DNA of 64,000 nt from Flavobacterium psychrophilum (lineage in GTDB: Bacteria > Bacteroidota > Bacteroidia > Flavobacteriales > Flavobacteriaceae). How positions within the stretch are numbered: the first letter of the stretch is position 1; each line of letters starts with the position of its first letter. Made by a program: the position numbers and the translations under genes. Below are positions 36,261 to 45,152 of this stretch, in pieces. Location: contig CAMAWT010000001.1 in NCBI GenBank assembly GCA_945862065.1, positions 1 through 64,000 of the forward strand, read 5' to 3'. The notes beneath the pieces were generated by a model. That model saw nothing but the letters and a program-made list of their open reading frames with translations. It did no database searches and was not told where the DNA came from.

Positions 36261-36810
36261 GCAATTGTTTTTGTGTCTAATATTTTTGGTTGGCTTTTAT
36301 TCTTGTACTGAGGAAAATGTAATGCCTTGTAATTTGGATGCTGCAGTTTATGTTATATGCACTGCTTCACAACCATGTTCAGGAACTGGATCTGTACAAA
36401 TAACTGAACCTGTTGGCGCTAATTATCAATATAAAATTGACAATCTACCATTTCAAAATCAGTCGCTTTTCTTGAATGTAAAAGTGGGAAAGCACACTTT
36501 GGTAGTAAAAGATCAAAATGGTTGCGAAACAGTTAAGGAAGTTTTGGTTGAAACGATTGAAGGAGGATCTAAATTTAACCAAGTGAAGCAAATTTTGTCT
36601 AATCGTTGTGCGAATTGTCATTCTGGAAACAACCCACAAGCTGGACTTGATTTCACAAATACATGTGATATAATTAAACATTGGGAGAGAATTCAAGAAA
36701 GAGTAGTGATCGGAATACCAACACCCATGCCACAAGGTGGATTTATCCCTTTAGAAGAACGAAATAAAATTGTGGAATGGATATCAAATGGACATACATA
36801 TGAAGACTGA
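36247..36810 (+). CDS. SprB-like/cytochrome c lipoprotein
   Basis: A 187-aa protein with a GTG start inside the end of the peroxidase gene. The leader ends FYSC (lipid Cys20) followed by TEE. Residues ~30-105 resemble a SprB repeat (YQYKIDNLPFQNQSLFLNVK, GKHTLVVKDQNGC), a module of flavobacterial surface adhesins. The C-terminal ~75 residues form a small class I cytochrome c with one haem site (CANCH, 121-125) and a likely distal Met161 in PTPMPQGG. A combination of adhesin-type repeat and haem suggests a tethered electron carrier for the preceding peroxidase; this is inferred from overlap and domain content. Confidence 0.75.
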   Translation: MKANKQLFLCLIFLVGFYSCTEENVMPCNLDAAVYVICTASQPCSGTGSVQITEPVGANYQYKIDNLPFQNQSLFLNVKVGKHTLVVKDQNGCETVKEVLVETIEGGSKFNQVKQILSNRCANCHSGNNPQAGLDFTNTCDIIKHWERIQERVVIGIPTPMPQGGFIPLEERNKIVEWISNGHTYED

Positions 36811-36888
36811 TAGATTTCGAAAATTTTAATAGAAATAGAACCTTTTTTTTGAGTTTGAGATTCCAATTTATTTGCGAATCTTTTTTTG

Positions 36889-37018
36889 CCACGGATGCAA
36901 CAGATTTAACGGATTTAAACGGATTGGATATTTTTTCTAAAAGAACCTTAATTTCTTGTCTTATATTGATAATTATATTTTTAAAACATTGAAGGATTAA
37001 GAAACATTACGTTTTTGT
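36889..37018 (+). repeat. Intergenic repeat, copy 2
   Basis: Same orientation and internal spacing as the copy at 32500, starting CCACGGATGCAACAG. This copy adds ACGGATTTAAACGGATT, a periodic ACGGATT pattern. The two copies bracket the group of lipoprotein genes at 32.9-36.8 kb as direct repeats. Confidence 0.6.
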
Positions 37019-37124
37019 TTATAATAATTACTTTATTTTTTACTGTAAACAAATTCATTTTAAAAACCTTACAGGTGAGAAAAACGTACTTCGTAATTTG
37101 TAATTCTGAATAGCCCAAAAGTTT

Positions 37125-37271
37125 GGAAAATGCCCAAAAGTTGGAGGCTTACCCCCGATTGTAGCGAAAATCCTTTTTATTGTCCAACCCTGACAGGGTT
37201 CAATCCCTGTCAGGGTTGGGTAATAAAAAGATTGCAGCGAAAAGCGGGAATATGGCTCGGAAAATGCCCAA
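37125..37271. repeat. Palindromic repeat element P3
   Basis: A near-perfect hairpin: arm 37173-37198 (CTTTTTATT, GT, CCAACCCTGACAGGG) against 37205-37230 with loop TTCAAT; 24 of 26 positions pair, the GT/GT pair being the only mismatch. It is flanked by the direct copies ATTGTAGCGAAAA (37158-37170) and ATTGCAGCGAAAA (37231-37243), the family arm motif. Further out, GGAAAATGCCCAA occurs at 37125-37137 and again at 37259-37271. Confidence 0.75.
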
Positions 37272-37295
37272 GCCATTTGGTCCAGAATAAAAAAG

Positions 37296-40200
37296 TTATC
37301 GTTTTAGACTGAAATGTCCTTTGTACATTTTTCCGTTTTCTAACAAAACAGAATACCAATAATCGTCTGATGGAAGTTTTTCGCCGTTGTAAGTTCCGTC
37401 CCAACCGAGTGTTTTTGGTGTTATTTGTTTGACTAATTTTCCGGTTCTATCATAAATCATGATGACCGTTTTGGAAAAATATTTTGCGTTTGCGCCTGCA
37501 ATATTCCAATGATCATTGATTCCATCGCCATTTGGGGTAAAGAAATTGGGTACGCCTAATATTGAAATTAATTCTTCTCTTGTGCCACATCCTTTTTCAT
37601 CTCTAACATATACTGTGTGGAAACCCATCGGTAAATTATCAAAGAAATTTTCGGTTTGGTAGGCGCCATATTCTTCACCAAGACTGTAAATATAGGTTCC
37701 GATACCCGTTGCATTGATAGTTGCGGTATTGTTATCAGTAAAATCTGTAACGTCAATAGAATTTATGGTTGCAATTTCTGATTCGGTAACTACAATTTTT
37801 CTAGTTCTGCTACAACCTGCACTGTTAGTAACCACAACTGTATAAGTACCCGCTTTGTTTACATTGATGTTGTAAGTTGTTTTTCCGGGCATTATAACGC
37901 CATTTAAATACCATTGAAAGCTAAAAATATTAAATGGATGACCAATGAAATCTCCAGCTGTAATGTTTACGTAATAATCGGGAAGGTTTTTACAAACTAA
38001 AGCCGTGTCATCTCCGTCAAGATTTAAATCGATGTTTGGCAACTCATTTACAACAAATTGTATGGTTGTTTGTGTAAAACAATTTGGATTTAGAGGGTTT
38101 TGAATCGTAACTAATATGTTTTGCGTTGCAGTTGTAAATTGCGGTGGCAACGGGCTAGATAAAACGGTGCCATCTTCTGCAATATAAGTTATTTCATATC
38201 CCGTTTGACCTTGTAAAAGTAAGGTTTCAAGTTGCGTTGTATCAAAAGTTGCAATACCGTCTTGTAATCTTGGGTCTGCCTCATCATCACATTTTATCAA
38301 GACATCAATTGGCAAGGTCGATAACAAAGGAGTATTATCTACAAAAAACTGAAAACTACCTGTTTCAAAGCATTGTTGATCAGTATCATTAATCATTTTT
38401 ACAAATATAGTTTCTGTATTTGTAACGAGATAACTAGCTGGAAAAGGGCTTGGAAGTGAGTTTCCAAGTTGATCGGTATATTCTATAATTTTATTCGTTT
38501 GACCATTTAATAAAGTTGACTCAATAAGTGAGGTATCAAAAATTAAATCACCGTCATTATCAGAATCACATCCTCTGATTACATTATTTATACCCACATT
38601 GTTTATAATAGGTTTGGCTTCTACTATCAAGTTAAATTTTGTAATTCCAAAACAATCGTTGGTTGTACTGCTTTCAACTCTTGCCCAAATGGTCTGTGAG
38701 TTTGGAGAACCCACATTTCTATAATTTGAATATTGTGAACTCGGTATGGCCAATGAAATTCCGTTACTATCTGTTTCTGCCTGATAATCAGCCTCTGTTC
38801 TATAATAGTTTATGATATAATTTCCAGTTGTTGGTAAAATATCTAGAATTAATTGTGAAACAAATGAAAAGTCAAATGTTGATATGCCGTCATAGTCATT
38901 ATTTGCAGCATCAATAAAATCATCACATTCGACTATATCCTCAATTTGGAAGGTACTTGGAATTTGTGTATAGGAAACAATTAATTGAATTGGACAAATG
39001 CTGTAACAACCATTACTATTTTCAACTCTTGCATAAACGGTTGTGTCAGAAGTTGAGAAAGCAGTTGAATTCGTAATCTGTTCTGTTGTGTTTTCAGTTT
39101 CAGCACCTTGTGATGTTGTATAATAAGTAAAGGTTTCATTAGCAAAATTTGTTGAAATAGCTGGATTTTTTTGAGACAAATTAAAGCTTGAAATCAAATC
39201 CGTATCATCATCACATTGTACCATTGTTATAGAAGTGGCAACTACTGGGAGTGAATAAATAGAAAGTGTAGCAACAGCTGAATAAACATTGCACGAATTA
39301 CCCGTTCTATTCAATAAAACACGGTATTTGTAACCCAACATACTTGGAGTTGCATTGGTTATTGACAGTATATTTTGAGTAACACCTGAATAAAGCGCAT
39401 TGTTTGCCAAAGAAGTCCATGAAGTTCCGCCATTAATGGAAACTTCCCATTGAAAACTTGTAATGTTTGAAGCTAAAACCTGAAAAGAAACCGTTTGTTG
39501 CGATTCACACGATGCACTATCAATGGGTTGTTGATCAATTATAATTGGTGCACTTGTGATGTAATTACTATTTGGAATAGAATAACCTGTGCCGCTGATG
39601 ACAATTCCTTTGATGTTTGTTATTGTTGGTAAAACAGAACCAAGAATTCCATCAAAGTTGGCATCGACAAAACCGGCTTCAATGACATCGTTACATCCAT
39701 CACCATCAGAATCTAAATCAATATAGTTGAATAATGTTGCATCCATGTTTGCTAAAGTATAATTAAGTAAACCACTTTCAGGAGTGGTTTCTAATAAATC
39801 ATACAAACCATTTAATCCAAAACTTGAGCTTTGAATATCGATAACACCATCTAAATTGGCATCAGTAACCGTTGCGCCCGACTCATTCAAATCGTAAACA
39901 CCGTCATTATCAGAATCTAAATCCAAGTAATTGAATACGCCATCACCATCTGTATCTGAAGGGGTGAATGTAGATGCAAAAATATCGTCTAGGCCATCAA
40001 GGTTCGCATCAACTCCAGACATTGGTAAAAAGTTTGCCCCTTGCGATTCTACAAAATCAATAATTCCGTCATTGTCTGAGTCTAAATCATTTTGATCTGA
40101 AACTCCATCTCCATCAGTATCTTTAGCTACACAAAGTGCTACAATTTTAAATGTTGATTTGTTTGGAGCTGAATCAATTAAATTTTTATGTTTGATTTTT

Positions 40201-42389
40201 ATTGAATTTGCATCATGAATTACAAATTTGAAAGTACCCGCACCGGCAGCTAATGTAGCAGAATTGAGTCTAAATCGAATTTCAAACGATGAATATTGGG
40301 TTATAGCAGATTCGTAAATACCGTCATAATTGGTGTCTATCAATAATTGATTATTAGGATTAACGACCGTAATTGTTTCATTAATGGCAGAATTAATTAC
40401 ATATTCGGCATTTGAATTTAAAAGATCAGTAGCGTTTGCAGTCGTTACATATTCTATTCCTAAAGAAATAGGTTGTGCAAAGTTTATCTCATATTGAACC
40501 CAATTGGTTTTACCTGCAGGAATATCAGTTACAAAACTACCATTGGCATTCCCAACAAACGGAATCGTACTAGCTGAAGTTGACGTCGTAACGCTACCTG
40601 TATAGGTATTATTGTACGTACCTATATTTATAGATCCATTTGTATTAGCTAATGAAACTACTTGGTTTCCGTATGATTCTGTACAATTCAAAATTCCATC
40701 ATTATCAATATCACTATCAATGTTGTCATTAACTCCATCCACATCTAAATCATTTGAACATGAGCTAACCGGAATTTCATCTGAAAAGAAATCGATACCA
40801 CATTCGGTTAACGATGCTTTTACTTTGTAATATCCAGGCAACGTTGGAACATAACTATTTGATGTTGCATTTGTAATAGGATTTCCATTAAAATACCATT
40901 GATATACATCAAAATTACTTATTGAATTAACTTCCAAGTTGACATTTGGAATACAAGTTGCACCTGAAATTACATTTGTATCAAAAACTATTTCAGGTTT
41001 GAATGTAAAACCTGAATAAAAACCGCCATAAGTTGCAGCACCACTCGATCCATAATAGGAAAGATATACTTGCTCTGTTGAAAAAACGGAAACATTACCG
41101 GTAAGTCCTGAAAAAGTATAAGTAACATAAGAAGTATTTCCAGTAACAACTAATGGACCTGTAACTCCAATAGAATTGGGCAATGTAGCTAAAGTATAAT
41201 TTGTACCATTTATTATAAAAGTTAATGTAGCCCCCGTTTTTGTAACAACACAGACTGTACCAATAAAATCTTGTAAATTACCAACTTCATTTATTAATGG
41301 AATATTGTTAATAGATTTTGGAGTTTGACAGCTTAAGGGTGGTACAAAGTGCATGTTTTGATTGGCTTGACTTGTTGAACCTCCAATTCCCTGATAAGCA
41401 AAAACATTTTTTGATGTTTTAACATATAAATTGTTGTTTGTAGAAAAATCTGTGCCTGATAAAGCTAGATATTGTCCGGCACTTAAAGTTGCAGTAGCGG
41501 TAGTACTTCCATTCAAAAAGACTTGAGTTCCGCTTTCGTGTGCTACAATCAAAGGTCTTTCCGTTACATCTACACCAGATCCTTTTATGAAAATATATTC
41601 CATTCCTGTACGTTCTACTGATACAATTTGATCCATACCTAAATCTAAATTGGTAGTAGTACCATTACTTCCGGCAAAGGAACCACAATTAACGGCAATC
41701 GGTTTGTCGGAGATTATCGAAGCACCAATCAACCCATCTCTATTCGCATTATTTGGTCCGTTTGCAGCAATTACAAAACTTTCACCAGCTTGCAAAGTAA
41801 TAGGAGCTGGCGTATTTCCAGCAGCAACATTATTAATTAACTGGACTCCGGTTTTAATATCATTAAACGAAATGGTTGTATTGTTTTCTGTTGCTAATAT
41901 CGAAGCAAAAGTATAATGATTACCAGTTGATGCAGCAACTCCAGTATTGACAAATGCCCCAATTCTAAATATAGTTCCTAAAGCGGCGCTTCCTTTTGAT
42001 ACCAAACCGCCAGCTTGAAAATTTGTCGAAGCAGTGAGACGCACATTTACATAAACTAAATCTTGTGCTTGAACAATATATCCTTTATTATTCTTAATTG
42101 TATTTACATCACTACTAGATATAAGTATTTGTGAATCAGGACCATTTCCAATATTATATTCAAAAGGAGCATCTCTACTAACAACACCATTAATCACTGT
42201 GCCACCAATTTCCTGAATTTGAAAACTGATAGGGGTTACGCTCGGACAAGAAATGTACATATACTGCCCCATTGGATCTTGACTATCTGTATTTGATAAA
42301 GGCGGAATATAATGCGTCTTACTAAATTGTGAAAAACAACTTGCGGTTATAAATAATATAAGTAGGGCTATTTTTAGGGACTTTTTCAT
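37296..42389 (-). CDS. Giant T9SS adhesin (IgGFc-like, TSP3 repeats, type B CTD)
   Basis: A ~1697-aa secreted protein from the ATG at 42389, with a signal peptide (ALLILFITASCFSQ). Order of parts: an IgGFc-binding-like N-terminal domain (~residues 60-470: PFEYNIGNGPDSQILISSSD, AGGLVSKGSAALGTIFRIGA); a first Ig/PKD-like part; thrombospondin type 3 Ca-binding repeats (DLDVDGVNDNIDSDIDNDG, DTDGDGVSDQNDLDSDNDG, DTDGDGVFNYLDLDSDNDG); several Ig-like repeats each opening with a cysteine-bearing ECDD/KCDD/GCDSDNDG motif; and a type B CHU_C sorting domain (GVPNFFTPNGDGINDHWNI, YSKTVIMIYDRTG-like, WYSVLLENGKMYKGHF). It should leave the cell by the type IX system and act as an adhesin. Single gene. Confidence 0.85.
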   Translation of the reverse strand: MKKSLKIALLILFITASCFSQFSKTHYIPPLSNTDSQDPMGQYMYISCPSVTPISFQIQEIGGTVINGVVSRDAPFEYNIGNGPDSQILISSSDVNTIKNNKGYIVQAQDLVYVNVRLTASTNFQAGGLVSKGSAALGTIFRIGAFVNTGVAASTGNHYTFASILATENNTTISFNDIKTGVQLINNVAAGNTPAPITLQAGESFVIAANGPNNANRDGLIGASIISDKPIAVNCGSFAGSNGTTTNLDLGMDQIVSVERTGMEYIFIKGSGVDVTERPLIVAHESGTQVFLNGSTTATATLSAGQYLALSGTDFSTNNNLYVKTSKNVFAYQGIGGSTSQANQNMHFVPPLSCQTPKSINNIPLINEVGNLQDFIGTVCVVTKTGATLTFIINGTNYTLATLPNSIGVTGPLVVTGNTSYVTYTFSGLTGNVSVFSTEQVYLSYYGSSGAATYGGFYSGFTFKPEIVFDTNVISGATCIPNVNLEVNSISNFDVYQWYFNGNPITNATSNSYVPTLPGYYKVKASLTECGIDFFSDEIPVSSCSNDLDVDGVNDNIDSDIDNDGILNCTESYGNQVVSLANTNGSINIGTYNNTYTGSVTTSTSASTIPFVGNANGSFVTDIPAGKTNWVQYEINFAQPISLGIEYVTTANATDLLNSNAEYVINSAINETITVVNPNNQLLIDTNYDGIYESAITQYSSFEIRFRLNSATLAAGAGTFKFVIHDANSIKIKHKNLIDSAPNKSTFKIVALCVAKDTDGDGVSDQNDLDSDNDGIIDFVESQGANFLPMSGVDANLDGLDDIFASTFTPSDTDGDGVFNYLDLDSDNDGVYDLNESGATVTDANLDGVIDIQSSSFGLNGLYDLLETTPESGLLNYTLANMDATLFNYIDLDSDGDGCNDVIEAGFVDANFDGILGSVLPTITNIKGIVISGTGYSIPNSNYITSAPIIIDQQPIDSASCESQQTVSFQVLASNITSFQWEVSINGGTSWTSLANNALYSGVTQNILSITNATPSMLGYKYRVLLNRTGNSCNVYSAVATLSIYSLPVVATSITMVQCDDDTDLISSFNLSQKNPAISTNFANETFTYYTTSQGAETENTTEQITNSTAFSTSDTTVYARVENSNGCYSICPIQLIVSYTQIPSTFQIEDIVECDDFIDAANNDYDGISTFDFSFVSQLILDILPTTGNYIINYYRTEADYQAETDSNGISLAIPSSQYSNYRNVGSPNSQTIWARVESSTTNDCFGITKFNLIVEAKPIINNVGINNVIRGCDSDNDGDLIFDTSLIESTLLNGQTNKIIEYTDQLGNSLPSPFPASYLVTNTETIFVKMINDTDQQCFETGSFQFFVDNTPLLSTLPIDVLIKCDDEADPRLQDGIATFDTTQLETLLLQGQTGYEITYIAEDGTVLSSPLPPQFTTATQNILVTIQNPLNPNCFTQTTIQFVVNELPNIDLNLDGDDTALVCKNLPDYYVNITAGDFIGHPFNIFSFQWYLNGVIMPGKTTYNINVNKAGTYTVVVTNSAGCSRTRKIVVTESEIATINSIDVTDFTDNNTATINATGIGTYIYSLGEEYGAYQTENFFDNLPMGFHTVYVRDEKGCGTREELISILGVPNFFTPNGDGINDHWNIAGANAKYFSKTVIMIYDRTGKLVKQITPKTLGWDGTYNGEKLPSDDYWYSVLLENGKMYKGHFSLKR

Positions 42390-42401
42390 TCGATAAAAAT
42401 A

Positions 42402-42409
42402 CAAAATTA
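42402..42409 (-). promoter_or_regulatory. -7 box of the giant adhesin gene
   Basis: TAATTTTG on the minus strand fits TAnnTTTG, 13 bases before the ATG at 42389, and favours that start over the upstream in-frame one. Confidence 0.45.
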
Positions 42410-42512
42410 TTTTACTATCAAATCAATTTGAAAAAAAAATAGATAAAAAAAATAATAAGCGTTAACTTAATGATGTAGTTATGTTAAACAATTTGCAATA
42501 ATGTATAAATAT

Positions 42513-43232
42513 CTATCTTAACCTATCATAAATAAAAGTAGGTACAATTTTCAATAAAAAGGCAATGATGTTCCAACGTTTGGTTACATAGGCAATTTTT
42601 GCTTTTCGTTTAATGGCTTTATATATTTGATTGGAAGCCTTTTCTATGGTTGAAATCCAAAAAATACCATCACCTATAGCTAAATTGGTTGCGACAAATC
42701 CTGGTCGGATATCTGTAATGGTAATTTTTGATTTTTGTATAAATGCTCTTTTTCTCAAACTTTCTAAGTAACTAGCTTGAAATGATTTAGAACCAAAATA
42801 GGCAGGTGCATCACTGTAACCACGTAAACAAGCAATGGAACTTATATTACACAATTGACCGTGGTTTTGTTTGCATAAATAATGAAATGCCCATCCAATT
42901 ACAGCAGTAAATCCGCAGACGTTGGTGTTTATTGTAATTTTTTCTGGTTCAAATTCTAATGCTGGGTTTTCAAAACCAATACCAGCAAAATTGATAAACA
43001 AGTCCAATCCGCCCAATTGATCAACCAATTCATCAAGGTTTTCACGAACTGTCTCTGTTTCAGAAACATCAAAAGCTTGGTATATAACCGAATTTGGATA
43101 TTTTGCATGCAACTCTTTAAGTAAGTCAACTCGTCGCCCAGTTATACCAACTTTAAAATTATTTGCTATTAATATTTCGGCTACAGCTTTTCCAATTCCT
43201 GATGTTGCGCCAATTACAATTGCTTTATTCAT
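42513..43232 (-). CDS. Short-chain dehydrogenase/reductase
   Basis: A 239-aa classical SDR when started at the ATG 43232 (MNKAIVIGATSGIGKA, NAD(P) motif GATSGIG at 8-14). The TTG 18 bases upstream only adds Lys/Asn residues. LINFAGIGFENPA replaces NNAG; the catalytic Ser and Tyr-x3-Lys appear in NISSIACLRGYSDAPAYFGSK, and RPGFVAT follows. The C-terminal hydrophobic stretch (IIAFLLKIVPTFIY) could touch the membrane. The substrate is unknown. It is separated from the upstream minus-strand gene by a terminator. Confidence 0.85.
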   Translation of the reverse strand: MNKAIVIGATSGIGKAVAEILIANNFKVGITGRRVDLLKELHAKYPNSVIYQAFDVSETETVRENLDELVDQLGGLDLFINFAGIGFENPALEFEPEKITINTNVCGFTAVIGWAFHYLCKQNHGQLCNISSIACLRGYSDAPAYFGSKSFQASYLESLRKRAFIQKSKITITDIRPGFVATNLAIGDGIFWISTIEKASNQIYKAIKRKAKIAYVTKRWNIIAFLLKIVPTFIYDRLR

Positions 43233-43290
43233 TTTTTTATTATTTTTCAAAATTTAGCTTTTGGTTGGCATATATTTTAACAAAAATAAA

Positions 43291-43330
43291 AAAAAAACCT
43301 CAATTATTTTAAAATAATTGAGGTTTTTTT
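43291..43330. terminator. Symmetric terminator downstream of the NdpA-like gene
   Basis: AACCTCAATTATTTT (43296-43310) and AAAATAATTGAGGTT (43311-43325) form a perfect hairpin flanked by A and T runs. It lies between the NdpA-like gene and the SDR gene, both on the minus strand. Confidence 0.8.
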
Positions 43331-43343
43331 GATTGTATAAAAG

Positions 43344-44402
43344 TTAACTTTTTTGTTCTTTATTAAAGTAAACTAAATAATAATACATCTGTTTTTCTTC
43401 GTCCCATCCTTTTTCAACAAATTTTTCTGCACTTTCAGGATTGATAAAATCTAATTTAATTTGAATATTTGTATCCAAATTGATAACATTTTTTATGGAT
43501 CTTCTAGCTTCTGTTACGGCAGCATTGGCAATTGGGAAGCTCGTAACATCTTCAATACTAAATTTTTCACCTTTATCCACTTTGTAATTCTTAAACTCAG
43601 GAATCAAATCAGGATTATCCAAAACTTCATTTAAAAAAGCGGTTTCTTCAAACTGGTCATTTTTTGCAAAATGATTTACAGCACGGTTCATAAACATGAC
43701 TTCTTCTTTTTTATCTTCCGCCGGAAAAACAACATCTTTCGCAAAACTTTGACAGAATTTCAGATATTTTTTGGTCATGAAATTTTCATCCTGAAAAGCA
43801 TCTACAGACAAAAAATGTTCCAACCAATACCTTGCATCATATCGATTACTGTCAACCGTCAAAATTTTGTAACCTTCTTCTTTTTTGTAATTAAAAATCA
43901 AACAACCTTTGTCCAATCTGCTCAAGTTGATTCCTTCTTGCAAAACCATTTCAAGATTATTATTTGCCTCTTCAAACTGAAGAAAATCGGTACGCAATTC
44001 ACTTTTGAATATACCAATAGCATCTACCACGTTATTATCAATAGACACGTTGGTTAAATAGGTTATATAAACTTCACCGTTTTTTATATGCGGATGGTTT
44101 GACTGTTCAAACAAATGATTCGTCATTTTTTTTGAAAGTTCATGAATGTCACTTGGTTTTTCAAAAACAGACGTTGCCAAATTAAACATTTCATTGTATT
44201 CCAAATCCACTTCATGAGCAAACTGATAATAATTTTCTTCTTTTTCTCTAAAAGATTTAAAGAAATATTCTTTCAATAATGGTACAATTTCATCATTCAA
44301 ACCGTAAGGGTTTTCAGATAAAAACATTGATTCGTTGCGGCTTTTATTCCCCACTCTATGAATGGATAAATTCTCAATGTGGGTGTTAAATAAATTGATC
44401 AT
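43344..44402 (-). CDS. Nucleoid-associated protein NdpA/YejK-like
   Basis: A 352-aa cytoplasmic protein matching the 37-kDa nucleoid-associated protein family: HIENLSIHRVGNKSRNESMF at the start, HLFEQSNHPHIKNGEVYITY, KGCLIFNYKKEEGYKILTVD and the C-terminal IQIKLDFINPESAEKF. YejK is found on the nucleoid in E. coli, with no clear biochemical role. It follows the pRiA4b ORF-3-like gene by 30 bases and is probably co-transcribed. Confidence 0.8.
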   Translation of the reverse strand: MINLFNTHIENLSIHRVGNKSRNESMFLSENPYGLNDEIVPLLKEYFFKSFREKEENYYQFAHEVDLEYNEMFNLATSVFEKPSDIHELSKKMTNHLFEQSNHPHIKNGEVYITYLTNVSIDNNVVDAIGIFKSELRTDFLQFEEANNNLEMVLQEGINLSRLDKGCLIFNYKKEEGYKILTVDSNRYDARYWLEHFLSVDAFQDENFMTKKYLKFCQSFAKDVVFPAEDKKEEVMFMNRAVNHFAKNDQFEETAFLNEVLDNPDLIPEFKNYKVDKGEKFSIEDVTSFPIANAAVTEARRSIKNVINLDTNIQIKLDFINPESAEKFVEKGWDEEKQMYYYLVYFNKEQKS

Positions 44403-44432
44403 ATAATGTAAATAGTTTTATTTTAAGTTGAT

Positions 44433-44972
44433 TTAATTCCAATTCTCTTCAAAACCATAGTCCTCAAAACTATCGTCGCCGCTAAACATGTCTAAATCAT
44501 CTTCATCCAAATCATCTTCAAATTCATTGTAAGGATCCTCTTCCAAATCAGCTTCAAAATGCTTTTCCATAGCTTCGGCTGGCATTTCTCCGTGTGAAAA
44601 AATAGTTTCTGGATACACATTTCCAACAGCCACATCTTCAACTGCGGCAAGTTCTACCAAAAACGTCCACATATTGATAAAATCATATACATAAATAATC
44701 TTAGTTTGATCTTCATATAAAAGATCCGACAAGGCATAATCGCTCATTGTTTTGTTTTCGCCAGGAATATCTCCGGCATCAAACATCGGAATTTCATCTT
44801 CTTGATTCCACTTGTCATCACATAAATAAAAAGACGCCACTTCCAGACCATCAAACCCAAAGGCATTCACAATGGCATTGTGTAAATCTTCCAAAGTATC
44901 TTCAGAAAGTATTGCAATATCTCTAAAAATGTCTTCTTCAGCGTCGAGAATCACTCTAAATTTATAAACCAT
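44433..44972 (-). CDS. pRiA4b ORF-3-like protein
   Basis: A 179-aa protein of the plasmid pRiA4b ORF-3 family: YKFRVILDAEEDIFRDIAI, LEDLHNAIVNAFGFDGLEVA, SFYLCDDKWNQ, LLYEDQTKIIYVYDF. The last ~45 residues are highly acidic (EFEDDLDEDDLDMFSGDD), an extension common in Bacteroidota members. Function is not established; despite the plasmid name it sits here among chromosomal genes. It is the first gene before the NdpA-like gene, behind the -7 box at 45003-44996. Confidence 0.75.
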   Translation of the reverse strand: MVYKFRVILDAEEDIFRDIAILSEDTLEDLHNAIVNAFGFDGLEVASFYLCDDKWNQEDEIPMFDAGDIPGENKTMSDYALSDLLYEDQTKIIYVYDFINMWTFLVELAAVEDVAVGNVYPETIFSHGEMPAEAMEKHFEADLEEDPYNEFEDDLDEDDLDMFSGDDSFEDYGFEENWN

Positions 44973-44995
44973 AATCCAAAATTTTAATAAAAAAC

Positions 44996-45003
44996 CAAAG
45001 GTA
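44996..45003 (-). promoter_or_regulatory. -7 box of the ORF-3-like/NdpA-like operon
   Basis: TACCTTTG on the minus strand fits TAnnTTTG, 23 bases before the start codon at 44972. Confidence 0.5.
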
Positions 45004-45152
45004 AAATATAAATCATGAAATCCGAATTACGAATTACGTTTTGTTAATAAGATTTTGTGAAGCCTCCCAGCCCTCGAAGTGGGAGTTATTGGAGCGTAAA
45101 TATTGTAGTATGATTTTTGGGAGATGTCATCTGAAAAACTACTTGACTATTT

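Larger units (their letters stand above)
36811..37295. other. 485-base gene-free region with two repeat types
   Basis: It holds copy 2 of the ~130-bp intergenic repeat (36889-37018) and the palindromic element P3 (37144-37250) with flanking 13-base direct repeats. Short open frames across P3 on both strands come from the repeat and are not genes. Confidence 0.6.

Noticed and set aside
37055..37312. Two open frames of 60-73 residues on opposite strands with CPTLTG/NPCQGW motifs
   Set aside because: They lie across palindromic element P3; the palindrome itself gives mirrored open frames and there is no start signal or other support.
37296..42389. Split of the giant adhesin into two genes
   Set aside because: The frame is open throughout, domains follow in a sensible order, and there is one signal peptide and one sorting domain.
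43671..44057. 128-residue open frame on the plus strand
   Set aside because: Antisense of the NdpA-like gene; its Phe- and Ile-rich content reflects the reverse strand of Lys/Glu codons.
44433..44972. Plasmid or mobile element remnant (pRiA4b ORF-3 name)
   Set aside because: Neither integrase, transposase nor base-composition change is seen; the family is common on chromosomes.
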